Source of the DNA: Arthrobacter sp. EM1
GTDB taxonomy: Bacteria; Actinomycetota; Actinomycetes; Actinomycetales; Micrococcaceae
Direction: 5' to 3'
Length of the DNA: 64,000 nt
Assembly (NCBI RefSeq): GCF_029964055.1
Contig: NZ_CP124836.1
Location: forward strand, 620,001-684,000
Positions 35,398 through 43,185 of the stretch are shown in pieces. The translations under genes and the position numbers were made by a program. Under the pieces are notes generated by a model. The model searched no databases and was not told the origin of the DNA. It worked only from the letters and a program-made list of their open reading frames with translations. The stretch's first letter is position 1. Each line of letters opens with the position of its first letter.

Positions 35398-36690
35398 ATG
35401 ACGCCAGCTGACGATGCCGCCTTGCCGAACCGGCCGACCACACACGGCCCGACCACACACGGCCCGGCCGCACCGCTGCGGTCCGTCACGGACCGGGAAA
35501 TCGACGAGGACATCCCGTACGGCGTGCGGATCGCGGCGTCCTGGTCCTGGCGGCTCTTGCTCATCATTGTTGTGGCCGGTGCCCTCGTGTGGCTGCTGGG
35601 CAGGATCAGTTTTCTGGTGATTCCGGTGATGGTTGCGGCCCTCCTCGCCGGGCTGCTGGCCCCGGTCAAGGACCTGCTCCGGAGAAGCCACGTCCCGAAC
35701 GGCCTCGCCGTCGCCTTCACCGTCCTGGGCTTTATCGGTGTGATCGGCGGTTCCCTGGCACTCGTCGGCCGGCAGCTCACGTCCGGTTTCGCCGAACTGT
35801 GGAGTCAGGCCCTGACCGGAGTCCAAAAAGTCCAGGTCTGGCTCGCGGACGGCCCGCTGCACCTGACGGCGGCCCAGATCGACCAGTACCTGCAGGACGG
35901 CACCGCCGCCTTGCAGAACAACAGCAGCAGCATCCTCAACGGCGCTCTGTCCTTCGGCAGCACCGCCGGGCATTTCGCTGCCGGAATGATCCTGGCGCTT
36001 TTTATCCTCATCTTCTTCCTGCTGGAAGGGGACCGCATCTGGGCCTTCCTTGTCCGGCTGCTGCCCAGGCAGGCCCGCCCCGCGACGGACGGGGCCGGGC
36101 GGGTGGGCTGGTCCTCGATGGTGAGCTACGCGCGGATCCAGATGTTCGTGGCCTTTGTGGACGCGGTGGGGATCGGTGTGGGTGCGGCAGTTATCGGTGT
36201 GCCGCTGGCGTTGCCGCTGGGCGTGCTGGTGTTCCTGGGCTCCTTTATCCCGATTATCGGCGCCCTCGTGACCGGCGCCGTTGCCGTCCTGCTGGCCCTC
36301 GTCGCCAACGGCTGGGTCAACGCCTTGATTATGCTGGGCATCGTCCTGCTGGTCCAGCAACTGGAGAGCCACATCCTGCAGCCGCTGGTTATGGGCAAGG
36401 CTGTATCGCTGCACCCGGTGGCCGTGATCCTCGCCGTCGCCGCAGGCTCCTATCTCGCCGGGATTCCCGGAGCCCTGTTCTCCGTTCCCATCCTCGCCGT
36501 AGCAAACTCGTCGATTCGCTACATTGCGGGCAGAACGTGGGAACATAAAAGTGCGTCGGCCACCGCGGGCCAGCAGGGCTTCCCTGTTCCTGCAGCCGGC
36601 GCCGATACCACCGTGAGGGACGCCCGGCTGCCGGGCGCAGCCGCCGGTCGCGGCGACGATGCCGGTACTGAGCCAACAGAAGGAGACTAG
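35398..36690 (+). CDS. AI-2E family (PerM/TqsA-like) transporter
   Basis: The 430-aa membrane protein has about eight spans in the AI-2E exporter pattern: a span pair at about 50-95, a long extracytoplasmic segment at about 130-200, then clustered spans. Landmarks are FFLLEGDRIWAFLVRLLP, GVLVFLGSFIPIIGALVTG and QQLESHILQPLVMGKAVSLHP, the last being diagnostic. Members export various small molecules; the name does not prove AI-2 transport. GTG 35383 is a possible earlier start. A hydrophilic C-terminal tail of about 60 residues ends 3 nt before ilvA, which suggests one transcript. Confidence 0.88.
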   Translation: MTPADDAALPNRPTTHGPTTHGPAAPLRSVTDREIDEDIPYGVRIAASWSWRLLLIIVVAGALVWLLGRISFLVIPVMVAALLAGLLAPVKDLLRRSHVPNGLAVAFTVLGFIGVIGGSLALVGRQLTSGFAELWSQALTGVQKVQVWLADGPLHLTAAQIDQYLQDGTAALQNNSSSILNGALSFGSTAGHFAAGMILALFILIFFLLEGDRIWAFLVRLLPRQARPATDGAGRVGWSSMVSYARIQMFVAFVDAVGIGVGAAVIGVPLALPLGVLVFLGSFIPIIGALVTGAVAVLLALVANGWVNALIMLGIVLLVQQLESHILQPLVMGKAVSLHPVAVILAVAAGSYLAGIPGALFSVPILAVANSSIRYIAGRTWEHKSASATAGQQGFPVPAAGADTTVRDARLPGAAAGRGDDAGTEPTEGD

Positions 36691-36693
36691 TTC

Positions 36694-37932
36694 GTGAACA
36701 CCCTGGAGAGCCTGCCCGTCACGCTGGACGATGTCCTGGAGGCGCAGAAGCTGCTCGACGGGATCATTACGCGGACGCCCGTTGAATCCTCCCGCGCCCT
36801 GGGCGGGATGGTCGGCGGCGAGGTGTTCCTCAAGTGTGAGAACCTGCAGCGGGCCGGTTCCTTTAAAGTCCGTGGTGCCTACGTCCGGATGGCCAAACTC
36901 TCCCCGGCGGAGAAGAAGCGCGGCGTGGTGGCGGCCTCGGCCGGCAACCACGCCCAGGGCGTGGCCGTTGCCGCCAAGAGCCTGGGCATCAATGCCCGCA
37001 TCTACATGCCGCTCGGCGTCGCGTTGCCCAAGCTCGCCGCGACCCGCAGCCACGGGGCCGAAGTGGTCCTGCACGGCCATAATGTTGACGAGGCCCTCGC
37101 CGAAGCCAAACGCTATGCGGACGAGACCGGCGCAGTTTTCGTCCACCCCTTTGACGACGTCGACATCGTCGCCGGGCAGGGCACCGTGGGGCTGGAAATC
37201 CTGGAACAGCTGCCCCAGGTCGACACCATCCTGATGGGCGTCGGCGGCGGCGGGCTGCTCGCCGGGGTGGCCGTGGCCGTAAAGGCCAGGGCCAAGGAAC
37301 TCGGCCGGGAGATCAGGATCATCGGCGTCCAGGCCGAGAACGCCGCCGCCTACCCGCCGTCGCTCGCCGCGGACGCCCTAGTCCCGCTCAAACGCGTGTC
37401 CACGATGGCCGACGGCATCGCCGTCGGCCGGCCGGGCCAGCTGCCCTTCAGCATCATCAGGGAACTTGTCGACGACGTCGTCACCGTCAGCGAGGACGCC
37501 CTCGCCCGGGCGCTGATCTTCCTGCTCGAACGGGCCAAAATGGTGGTGGAGCCGGCCGGGGCCGTGGGGGTTGCTGCCCTGATGGAAGGAAAGATCGAAA
37601 ATCCCGGCACCGTGGCCGTGGTGCTCTCCGGCGGGAACATCGATCCGATGCTGATGCTCAAGGTCATCCAGCGCGGGCTCTCCGCCGCCGGCCGGTACAT
37701 GACCGTCCGGATGATGCTTGACGACCGTCCCGGCTCACTGGCGACGATCGCCCGGATCATCGCCGAGAACGACGCCAACGTGACGGGTCTGGACCACACC
37801 CGGGTGGGCGGTTCGATCAGTATGGGCGATGTGTCCATCACGGTGAACCTGGAAACAAAGGGCCACGAGCACGGCGAGAAAGTCCTCGCGGCGCTGCGGG
37901 CCGAAGGCTTCCAACCGATCGTTGTGCATTAG
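36694..37932 (+). CDS. ilvA: Threonine ammonia-lyase (threonine dehydratase)
   Basis: PLP enzyme converting threonine to 2-oxobutanoate and ammonia for isoleucine synthesis or catabolism. The 412-aa product has the PLP lysine Lys58 in RAGSFKVRGAY, the phosphate-binding glycine loop MGVGGGGLLAGV and SAGNHAQGVA. One ACT domain occupies about residues 330-412 (VRMMLDDRPGSLATIARII). A single ACT domain and this length match the catabolic or short biosynthetic type, not the two-ACT E. coli IlvA. GTG 36694 follows GGAG. Confidence 0.93.
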   Translation: MNTLESLPVTLDDVLEAQKLLDGIITRTPVESSRALGGMVGGEVFLKCENLQRAGSFKVRGAYVRMAKLSPAEKKRGVVAASAGNHAQGVAVAAKSLGINARIYMPLGVALPKLAATRSHGAEVVLHGHNVDEALAEAKRYADETGAVFVHPFDDVDIVAGQGTVGLEILEQLPQVDTILMGVGGGGLLAGVAVAVKARAKELGREIRIIGVQAENAAAYPPSLAADALVPLKRVSTMADGIAVGRPGQLPFSIIRELVDDVVTVSEDALARALIFLLERAKMVVEPAGAVGVAALMEGKIENPGTVAVVLSGGNIDPMLMLKVIQRGLSAAGRYMTVRMMLDDRPGSLATIARIIAENDANVTGLDHTRVGGSISMGDVSITVNLETKGHEHGEKVLAALRAEGFQPIVVH

Positions 37933-37941
37933 GGGACCACT

Positions 37942-38556
37942 GTGCTTAACTCCACCAGCGGCAGGCCGCGTGCCGGCGACACCACAGCCGGGCGTGCCCG
38001 CACGGGATTGCTGGTCGTGGGTTCGATTGTGCTGGTGCTCTACGTCATCGAGATCATCAACACCCTGCTGCAGCATTCGCTCAATGGCGTGTTCGGCCTG
38101 CGGCCGCGCAGCCCCGACGGGATCCTGGACATCCTGACGTTCCCGCTGCTGCACGCGAACCTGGCGCACCTGTTCTCCAACACACTTCCGTTGATCATCT
38201 TCGGTTTCCTGGTGTTGCTCTCAGGGCTGCGGGTGTTTTTTACCACACTGGCGCTGAGCTGGCTGGCCTCGGGCGCGGCGGTGTGGCTGATCGGCGGTTT
38301 GCGCGTCACGGTTGGGGCGTCGGGCCTGGTTTTCGGGCTCCTCGCGTTTTTGCTGGTGCGCGGCTTTTTCAACCGCAACTGGTGGCAGATCCTGCTCTCG
38401 GTGGTGCTCTTCCTGAGCTACGGCGGCATCCTGTTCGGTGTACTGCCCACTGTGACGGCGTTCATCTCCTGGCAGGCGCACCTGGGCGGCGCAATCGGCG
38501 GAGTACTCGCAGCCCTGCTTTTGCGTTCGCCCCGGGCCGCTACCCGCGCGAACTAG
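37942..38556 (+). CDS. Rhomboid family intramembrane serine protease
   Basis: Cleaves membrane proteins within the bilayer. The 204-aa six-span protein shows the oxyanion region HANLAHLFSN (71-80), catalytic Ser127 in GASGLVFG, and catalytic His180 in WQAHLGGAIGG. The loop 1 segment between spans 1 and 2 carries the FPLLHANLAH motif. GTG 37942 lies 9 nt after ilvA, so the two are probably co-transcribed up to the terminator at 38573. The substrate is unknown. Confidence 0.92.
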   Translation: MLNSTSGRPRAGDTTAGRARTGLLVVGSIVLVLYVIEIINTLLQHSLNGVFGLRPRSPDGILDILTFPLLHANLAHLFSNTLPLIIFGFLVLLSGLRVFFTTLALSWLASGAAVWLIGGLRVTVGASGLVFGLLAFLLVRGFFNRNWWQILLSVVLFLSYGGILFGVLPTVTAFISWQAHLGGAIGGVLAALLLRSPRAATRAN

Positions 38557-38572
38557 CGGCAACCTGGCAACG

Positions 38573-38612
38573 AACGACGCCGGCCCTCCCGTGGGGGAGG
38601 GCCGGCGTCGTT
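38573..38612. terminator. Bidirectional terminator between rhomboid gene and greA
   Basis: A perfect 18-bp stem (38573-38590 with 38595-38612) has a GTGG loop. It ends in GTCGTTTG on one strand and starts with AACGAC on the other, serving both convergent units. Confidence 0.9.
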
Positions 38613-38635
38613 TGCTGCTGGCAGTTCAGGGCAGG

Positions 38636-39130
38636 TCAGCCGGCGTACGGCTTGGCGGAGATGATCTCCACCGTGATGTCCTTGCCGTTCGGGGCGGTGT
38701 AGCTGAGCTTGTCGCCCTCCTTGTGGCCGACGATGGCAGCGCCCAGGGGGGACTTCTCACTGAAGACGTCAAGATCCGAGTCACCCGCGATCTCCCGTGA
38801 GCCGAGCAGGAACGACTCCTCATCGCCGGCGATTTTGGCAACAACAATCATGCCGGGCTCGACGATTCCGTCATCGGCAGGGGATTCGCCCACATGGGCG
38901 TCCCGGAGCAACGCGGTCAGCTGGCGGATGCGGGCTTCGATCTTGCCCTGCTCCTCCTTGGCCGCGTGGTAGCCGCCGTTTTCCTTGAGGTCGCCTTCCT
39001 GGCGGGCGGCCTCAATCTTCTGGACGATTTCCGCCCGGCCGGGGCCGGAGAGGTGGTCCAGCTCTGCCTTCAGGCGGTCAAAAGCTTCCTGGGTAAGCCA
39101 AGCTGCAGTTGCGCTGTTGGTGGTAGACAC
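38636..39130 (-). CDS. greA: Transcription elongation factor GreA
   Basis: Binds the RNA polymerase secondary channel and stimulates cleavage of backtracked RNA. The 164-aa product has the coiled-coil domain with LTQEAFDRLKAELDHL, the acidic tip region EGDLKENGGYHAAKEEQG, and the FKBP-like C-terminus ending SPLGAAIVGHKEGDKLSY. GTG 39130 has GGAGAA 5 nt upstream, and TTG 39151 is less likely. The greA-DUF4307-mca arrangement matches the mycobacterial locus. Confidence 0.97.
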   Translation of the reverse strand: MSTTNSATAAWLTQEAFDRLKAELDHLSGPGRAEIVQKIEAARQEGDLKENGGYHAAKEEQGKIEARIRQLTALLRDAHVGESPADDGIVEPGMIVVAKIAGDEESFLLGSREIAGDSDLDVFSEKSPLGAAIVGHKEGDKLSYTAPNGKDITVEIISAKPYAG

Positions 39131-39307
39131 GGACTTCTCCTTTATGGTCAAACAAGCAAAGACCCCGCCACGGTGGCCACTTTTAGGACGCAGTAACCAG
39201 CTCAGCGGGGCAAAGGTATTGATCCATTGTAGTCAATCCCTTGGATAAACCAAAGATTGCTGCGGCCTGGATCACACCGTGTTCCCGAACCGAGTCCGTA
39301 CGTTGCG

Positions 39308-39766
39308 CTATTTGCTTGCGTCAGGGATCCAGCAAGTGTCCACGAGGCCGGAGACGGCCTGGGACTCGGTGCGCACAGTGGCGCGGTGGGAGGTGGTGCG
39401 CCCGCCGTCGGTTCCCGCGTCGGCGGCATTGGGGGCAATGTCCACGACCTTCCAGCCGACGACGGCGAACTTGGCATCCAGCGTTTTGACAGCGCATTTC
39501 GCTGCCGTGCCCGGTTCCTTGGTGACCTGAAAATCGACCTCCGCGACCGTGGCGTCCGGGGTGCTGTAGCCGATGTCCTTGGAGGTGACGCTCGCTGTCG
39601 CGTTGGACGCCGCGACCCATGCCAAAAAGGCCAGCCCGACCGCGAGGGCCAGCACGAGGATGGCGCGTTTTGCCTTGCGGCTCAGCGCCGGCTTTTGACC
39701 ACCGTAACGATTGGCTAGGCTGGGAGATACCGGCGCGGGCGCGGCAGGCTGATCCTTGGAAGTCAC
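39308..39766 (-). CDS. DUF4307 single-span membrane protein
   Basis: A 152-aa protein of unknown function found next to mca in many actinobacteria. A short cytoplasmic Pro/Ala region with SLANRYG precedes one span (ILVLALAVGLAFLAWVAAS, about 36-54). The extracytoplasmic domain contains two cysteines, in AAKCAVKTLDAKFAVVGWK and DTCWIP, which could form a disulfide. It diverges from mca across a short shared promoter region. Confidence 0.85.
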   Translation of the reverse strand: MTSKDQPAAPAPVSPSLANRYGGQKPALSRKAKRAILVLALAVGLAFLAWVAASNATASVTSKDIGYSTPDATVAEVDFQVTKEPGTAAKCAVKTLDAKFAVVGWKVVDIAPNAADAGTDGGRTTSHRATVRTESQAVSGLVDTCWIPDASK

Positions 39767-39873
39767 TGCTTCAGTTTAGTGTGGATCGGGCGCGCTGTTC
39801 ACCGTGGCGCCGATCCGGCTTGTTGTGCCCGCCAATATTCCTGTCCCTGAAGATGAAAGAGGAGCCGTCCACG

Positions 39874-40779
39874 ATGACTGCGTCCACCACCTCGTCAGCG
39901 CCGCTCCGGCTGTTGGCCGTCCATGCGCATCCCGACGACGAATCCAGCAAGGGTGCCGCCACGATGGCCATGTACGCCGCAGCCGGCGTTGACGTCCTGG
40001 TGGCCACCTGCACGGACGGCTCGCGCGGTGACATCCAGAATCCGGCCATGGCGGCCATGCCGCACCCCAAACGCGATATGGCCGGAGCCCGCAACCTGGA
40101 GATGGCGCGTGCCGCCGCGGTACTGGGAGTCCGCCAGCGCTGGCTCGGTTTCGTCGACTCCGGGTTGCCCGAAGGTGATCCGCTCCCGCCGTTGCCGGTT
40201 GGCTCTTTCGCGACGCTGCCGCTGGAACAGGCGGCAGCGCCCCTCGTCCGGCTGGTCCGCAGCTTCAAGCCCCAAGTCATCCTGAGCTACGACGAGAACG
40301 GTGGCTACCCGCACCCGGACCACATTATGGCCCACCGTGTTGCCGTCGAGGCCTTCGAAGCCGCAGGTGACCCGGCCCGCTACCCGGAGGCCGGCGCAGC
40401 CTGGGCGCCGAGCAAGCTCTACTACGACCGTGCGTTCAGCCCCGAACGTTTCCATGCCCTGCATGTGGCGCTGGAGGAAACCGGTCTCCAGTCGCCCTAC
40501 GCCGAGCGCATCGCTGCCTGGCTCGAAGCCGACGCGGAAGGCCACACCCCGCCGGCGCCCACCCATCCGACGACCACCCAGATCGAGTGCGGGGATTTCT
40601 TCGAAGCCCGCGACGACGCGCTCCGTGCCCACCGCACCCAGGTTGACCCGGAAGGCTTCTTCTTCGCCGTCACACCGGCAATGCAGCGCCGGGTCTGGCC
40701 CTGGGAGGACTACTCGCTGATCCAATCCCGGGTTAGCTCGGAACTGCCGGAAAAGGACTTCTTCGCCGGGCTAAGATAG
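39874..40779 (+). CDS. mca: Mycothiol S-conjugate amidase
   Basis: Cleaves mycothiol adducts of electrophiles to a mercapturic acid, which is exported, and GlcN-Ins, which is recycled. The 301-aa zinc amidase of the MshB/PIG-L family has zinc ligands in HAHPDDE (His19, Asp22) and HPDH (147-150). CTDGSRGDIQ and GARNLEMARAA are further family landmarks. Length favours Mca over MshB. ATG 39874 has GAGGAG about 9 nt upstream; ATG 39853 lacks a site. Its presence shows that the organism uses mycothiol, which fits the 1-Cys OhrR. Confidence 0.93.
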   Translation: MTASTTSSAPLRLLAVHAHPDDESSKGAATMAMYAAAGVDVLVATCTDGSRGDIQNPAMAAMPHPKRDMAGARNLEMARAAAVLGVRQRWLGFVDSGLPEGDPLPPLPVGSFATLPLEQAAAPLVRLVRSFKPQVILSYDENGGYPHPDHIMAHRVAVEAFEAAGDPARYPEAGAAWAPSKLYYDRAFSPERFHALHVALEETGLQSPYAERIAAWLEADAEGHTPPAPTHPTTTQIECGDFFEARDDALRAHRTQVDPEGFFFAVTPAMQRRVWPWEDYSLIQSRVSSELPEKDFFAGLR

Positions 40780-40889
40780 AGCTAAAGGGCTTTTCTATGA
40801 CGTGTAGAAGACGTCGTGGAAGCCGTTCCAACGCAGCTCCGCGTCCCGCCCCGCCGGACCGCCAACCAGCCCCACAGAAGGTCCTCACC

Positions 40890-41219
40890 GTGCATCCCTT
40901 GCTTATCGCCCTGGCAACCTCCCCGGCTCCCGCCCCGTCGCCGTCACTGCGTGAGGGCCTCTCCCAGGATCAGGTCACGCCCGGCCTGCTCGGGTTCCTC
41001 CTGACGGCCTTTATCGTGGTGCTGACAGCGCTCCTGATTGTGGACATGGTCCGGCGGATCCGCCGGGTCCGGTACCGCGCCCAGGTGGAGGAGGAACGCA
41101 TGGCCGCCGCCGAAGCAGCCGCCAATGACGGAGCTGCGAAGACCCCCGCAGCCCGTGAATCCGGCCGGCCCGCGGACAGCCCGGAGACCACCGGCAAGGC
41201 AGAACCCGGAAACCACTGA
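40890..41219 (+). CDS. Small single-span membrane protein downstream of mca
   Basis: The 109-aa product has a short N-terminus, a Pro/Ser segment, one span (GLLGFLLTAFIVVLTALLIVDMV, about 33-55), a basic RRIRRVRYR stop-transfer and an Ala/Glu/Pro-rich cytoplasmic tail. A small membrane protein follows mca in mycobacteria too (Rv1083, from memory). GTG 40890 follows AGAAGG by 8 nt; ATG 40797 lacks a site. The next gene at this place in mycobacteria, a thioredoxin-domain DUF255 protein, is absent here. Confidence 0.72.
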   Translation: MHPLLIALATSPAPAPSPSLREGLSQDQVTPGLLGFLLTAFIVVLTALLIVDMVRRIRRVRYRAQVEEERMAAAEAAANDGAAKTPAARESGRPADSPETTGKAEPGNH

Positions 41220-41313
41220 CGACTCCCCAGCCGCGGTCCGGCACCGTAGGGTGGCGCCGTCGTCGAAGACAGCTTGCGCACCTCCCCGGTGCCGCGGGGC
41301 GTGGATGCGGACT

Positions 41314-42036
41314 CTAGCTCAGCACGGCTATGGCAATGGCGATGTAGTGCGCCGCGAAAGCAAAAACCGTGAGTGCGTGGAAGAGCTCGTGGAAACCGAA
41401 GTGTTCATAGCTGAAGTTCGGCTTTTTCATCGCGTAGAAGACGGCGCCGGTGATGTAGAGGGCACCGCCGGCACAAATCAGCACGGCGGCGGCGACATTG
41501 GCGGTAAAAAAGTCCGGCAGGTAGAACAGCGCGCCGCAACCCAGTGCAATGTAGATCGGCACGTACAGCCACCGCGGCGCGTCCGTCCACAGCAAGCGGA
41601 ACAGCACGCCCAGGATGGCCCCGGTCCAGATCACCCACAGCAGCACTTCGGCTTTGGGCCGGTCCAGGAGCGCCCAGGCGAGCGGCGTGTAGCTGCCGGC
41701 GATGACCAGCATGATGTTGGTATGGTCCAGCCGCTTCAACACGATCTTTACGCCCGCTGACCAGTTCCCGCGGTGGTAGATGGCGCTGATGCCGAACAAC
41801 AGGACACCGGTGAAGGCGTAGACCGCGGACGCAATCTTCAGGTCCGGCGTCGGTGCCAGCAGCACCAGGACCAGGCCCGCTGCCAGTGCCAGCGGAGCCG
41901 TCACGGTGTGGATCCAGCCGCGCCACTTGGGTTTGATCATCAGGAGTTCGGCAAGTCGCACGGCAGCGTCGTCCATCGGGCCGGTCCCGCGCTCCGCAGG
42001 CTCATCCGGCCGGGGCTCGGGACTGTTGCTTTCCAT
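41314..42036 (-). CDS. Hemolysin III / PAQR family membrane protein
   Basis: A seven-span membrane protein of 240 aa in the HlyIII/YqfA/PAQR family, some members of which are zinc-dependent hydrolases of membrane lipids. The conserved metal-site residues are visible: FGISAIYHRG near residue 90, RLDHTNIMLVIAGSYTPLA near residue 108 and FHELFHALTVFAFAAHY at the C-terminus. ATG 42036 sits 6 nt after a TATTAT hexamer. The HlyIII gene diverges from uppS exactly as in mycobacteria (Rv1085c/Rv1086, from memory). Confidence 0.9.
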   Translation of the reverse strand: MESNSPEPRPDEPAERGTGPMDDAAVRLAELLMIKPKWRGWIHTVTAPLALAAGLVLVLLAPTPDLKIASAVYAFTGVLLFGISAIYHRGNWSAGVKIVLKRLDHTNIMLVIAGSYTPLAWALLDRPKAEVLLWVIWTGAILGVLFRLLWTDAPRWLYVPIYIALGCGALFYLPDFFTANVAAAVLICAGGALYITGAVFYAMKKPNFSYEHFGFHELFHALTVFAFAAHYIAIAIAVLS

Positions 42037-42042
42037 GCCGCA

Positions 42043-42048
42043 ATAATA
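42043..42048 (-). promoter_or_regulatory. -10 hexamer TATTAT, likely leaderless start of the HlyIII gene
   Basis: The hexamer ends 6 nt before ATG 42036 on the minus strand. Confidence 0.5.
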
Positions 42049-42141
42049 AACTACGGCGCAGTAAGTTACCTTCGAGTAACAAGATGCCCGGTGCAGAATC
42101 GTCACGTTCATGCGCCACGGCCGGCACCGCGGCAGGTAGCC

Positions 42142-42147
42142 TAGGTT
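42142..42147 (+). promoter_or_regulatory. -10 hexamer TAGGTT of uppS
   Basis: It lies 31 nt before GTG 42179, giving a short leader that holds the AAGGA site at 42168-42172. Confidence 0.45.
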
Positions 42148-42178
42148 GTGCACTGACGTCGTACTTCAAGGAAGCCAG

Positions 42179-42952
42179 GTGAAACTCCGGATGGAAATGC
42201 CCGGGTTCCTCTATGGCTTCTATGAGCGCAAGTTACAGCGCTCCCTGGACCCGGAACGCATCCCCCGGCACATCGGCGTCATGGTGGACGGCAACCGCCG
42301 CTGGGCGCGGCAGTTCAACGCTCCAACCAGCCAGGGACACCAGGCCGGTGCCGACAAGATCCACGAGTTCCTCGGCTGGTGCCAGGAACTGGGCGTCAAG
42401 GTGGTCACCCTGTACATGCTGTCCACTGACAACATGAGCCGTTCCGGCGAAGAACTGGACCTGCTGATGGGGATCATTGCCAACACGCTGGACAGGCTGG
42501 ACGGGGACGCCGAGATTTCGGTCCACGCCATGGGTGCACCGGAATTGCTCCCCGATTACCTCGCCGCCCGGCTCAACCGGCTCACGGCCCGTACCCCGGC
42601 GCGCGAGAAGCTCCACGTCAATGTTGCCGTCGGCTACGGCGGACGCCGTGAAATCGTCGATGCCGTCCGGGAACTGCTGCACGACGCCGTCGGACGCGGT
42701 GCGGACATCGGGAAACTCTCCGAGGAACTCAGTGTTGATGACATCTCACGTTTCCTCTATACCCGCGGCCAGCCCGATCCGGACCTCGTGATCCGGACCT
42801 CCGGGGAGCAGCGGCTATCAGGGTTCCTGATGTGGCAAAGTGCTTACAGCGAGTTCTATTTCTGCGAAGCCCTGTGGCCGGCCTTCCGGAAAGTGGACTT
42901 CCTGCGGGCCCTGCGCGACTACGCCGGCAGGCAACGGCGCTACGGCTCCTGA
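42179..42952 (+). CDS. uppS: Isoprenyl (cis-prenyl) transferase
   Basis: Adds isopentenyl units in cis to make Z-polyprenyl diphosphate carriers for envelope synthesis. The 257-aa product has HIGVMVDGNRRWARQF with the catalytic Asp, TLYMLSTDNMSR, and the IPP-binding RTSGEQRLSGFLMWQSAYSEFYF. It ends in the usual ALRDYAGRQRRYG. GTG 42179 has AAGGA 6 nt upstream; TTG 42146 overlaps the -10. By length and synteny it is like the mycobacterial short-chain Z-farnesyl enzyme, so product chain length is open. Confidence 0.93.
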   Translation: MKLRMEMPGFLYGFYERKLQRSLDPERIPRHIGVMVDGNRRWARQFNAPTSQGHQAGADKIHEFLGWCQELGVKVVTLYMLSTDNMSRSGEELDLLMGIIANTLDRLDGDAEISVHAMGAPELLPDYLAARLNRLTARTPAREKLHVNVAVGYGGRREIVDAVRELLHDAVGRGADIGKLSEELSVDDISRFLYTRGQPDPDLVIRTSGEQRLSGFLMWQSAYSEFYFCEALWPAFRKVDFLRALRDYAGRQRRYGS

Positions 42953-43078
42953 CGCGTCATCCCGTGTTCACCCGATGGCAACAGGAATCGCCGGGGAATG
43001 GACAACCAAACGCCGCCCGCGGGACGTACGTTAATCCCATCAGCAGGCAAGCCGCCGGCTGATCGGGGAGGCCAGTAC

Positions 43079-43150
43079 ATGGAGCGGAAGTTCGCACCGG
43101 GTGTATGGGAGGCCGTGTCCGGCCTCAAGGCCGAGCCGCCTCACCACTAA
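43079..43150 (+). CDS. 23-aa small ORF upstream of PIN-PhoH
   Basis: ATG 43079 opens a 23-codon frame ([16 protein letters not shown], then KAEPPHH) ending at TAA 43148-43150. GGGGAGG (43065-43071) precedes it by 7 nt, the best ribosome binding site in this area, so translation is likely. It ends 35 nt before the PIN-PhoH start. In mycobacteria a small antitoxin-like gene (phoAT) precedes phoH2; this frame sits in the same place but is shorter, and I cannot show homology. It could instead be a regulatory leader peptide. A 7-bp hairpin GAGGCCG-TGTC-CGGCCTC lies inside it at 43109-43126. Confidence 0.55.
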   Translation: MERKFAPGVWEAVSGLKAEPPHH

Positions 43151-43185
43151 CAATTCCGGGCATACGCCCCGGGGCTGGAGTCGAT

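Noticed and set aside
36640..36693. T-box or attenuator before ilvA
   Set aside because: Only 3 nt separate the stop of the preceding gene from the ilvA start, so there is no leader.
34333..37146. Minus-strand open frame of 937 codons opposite galM, the AI-2E gene and ilvA
   Set aside because: It is a shadow produced by GC-rich third positions. Its composition (His/Gly/Gln/Arg-rich, no domain) is unlike protein, and the plus-strand genes are clear families.
41038..41760. Plus-strand 240-codon open frame opposite the HlyIII gene
   Set aside because: It overlaps a clear seven-span membrane protein on the minus strand and has no motif or ribosome binding site.
42953..43185. Riboswitch (c-di-AMP or similar) upstream of PIN-PhoH
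   Set aside because: No conserved riboswitch core is recognisable; the strong ribosome binding site and small ORF explain the region better.
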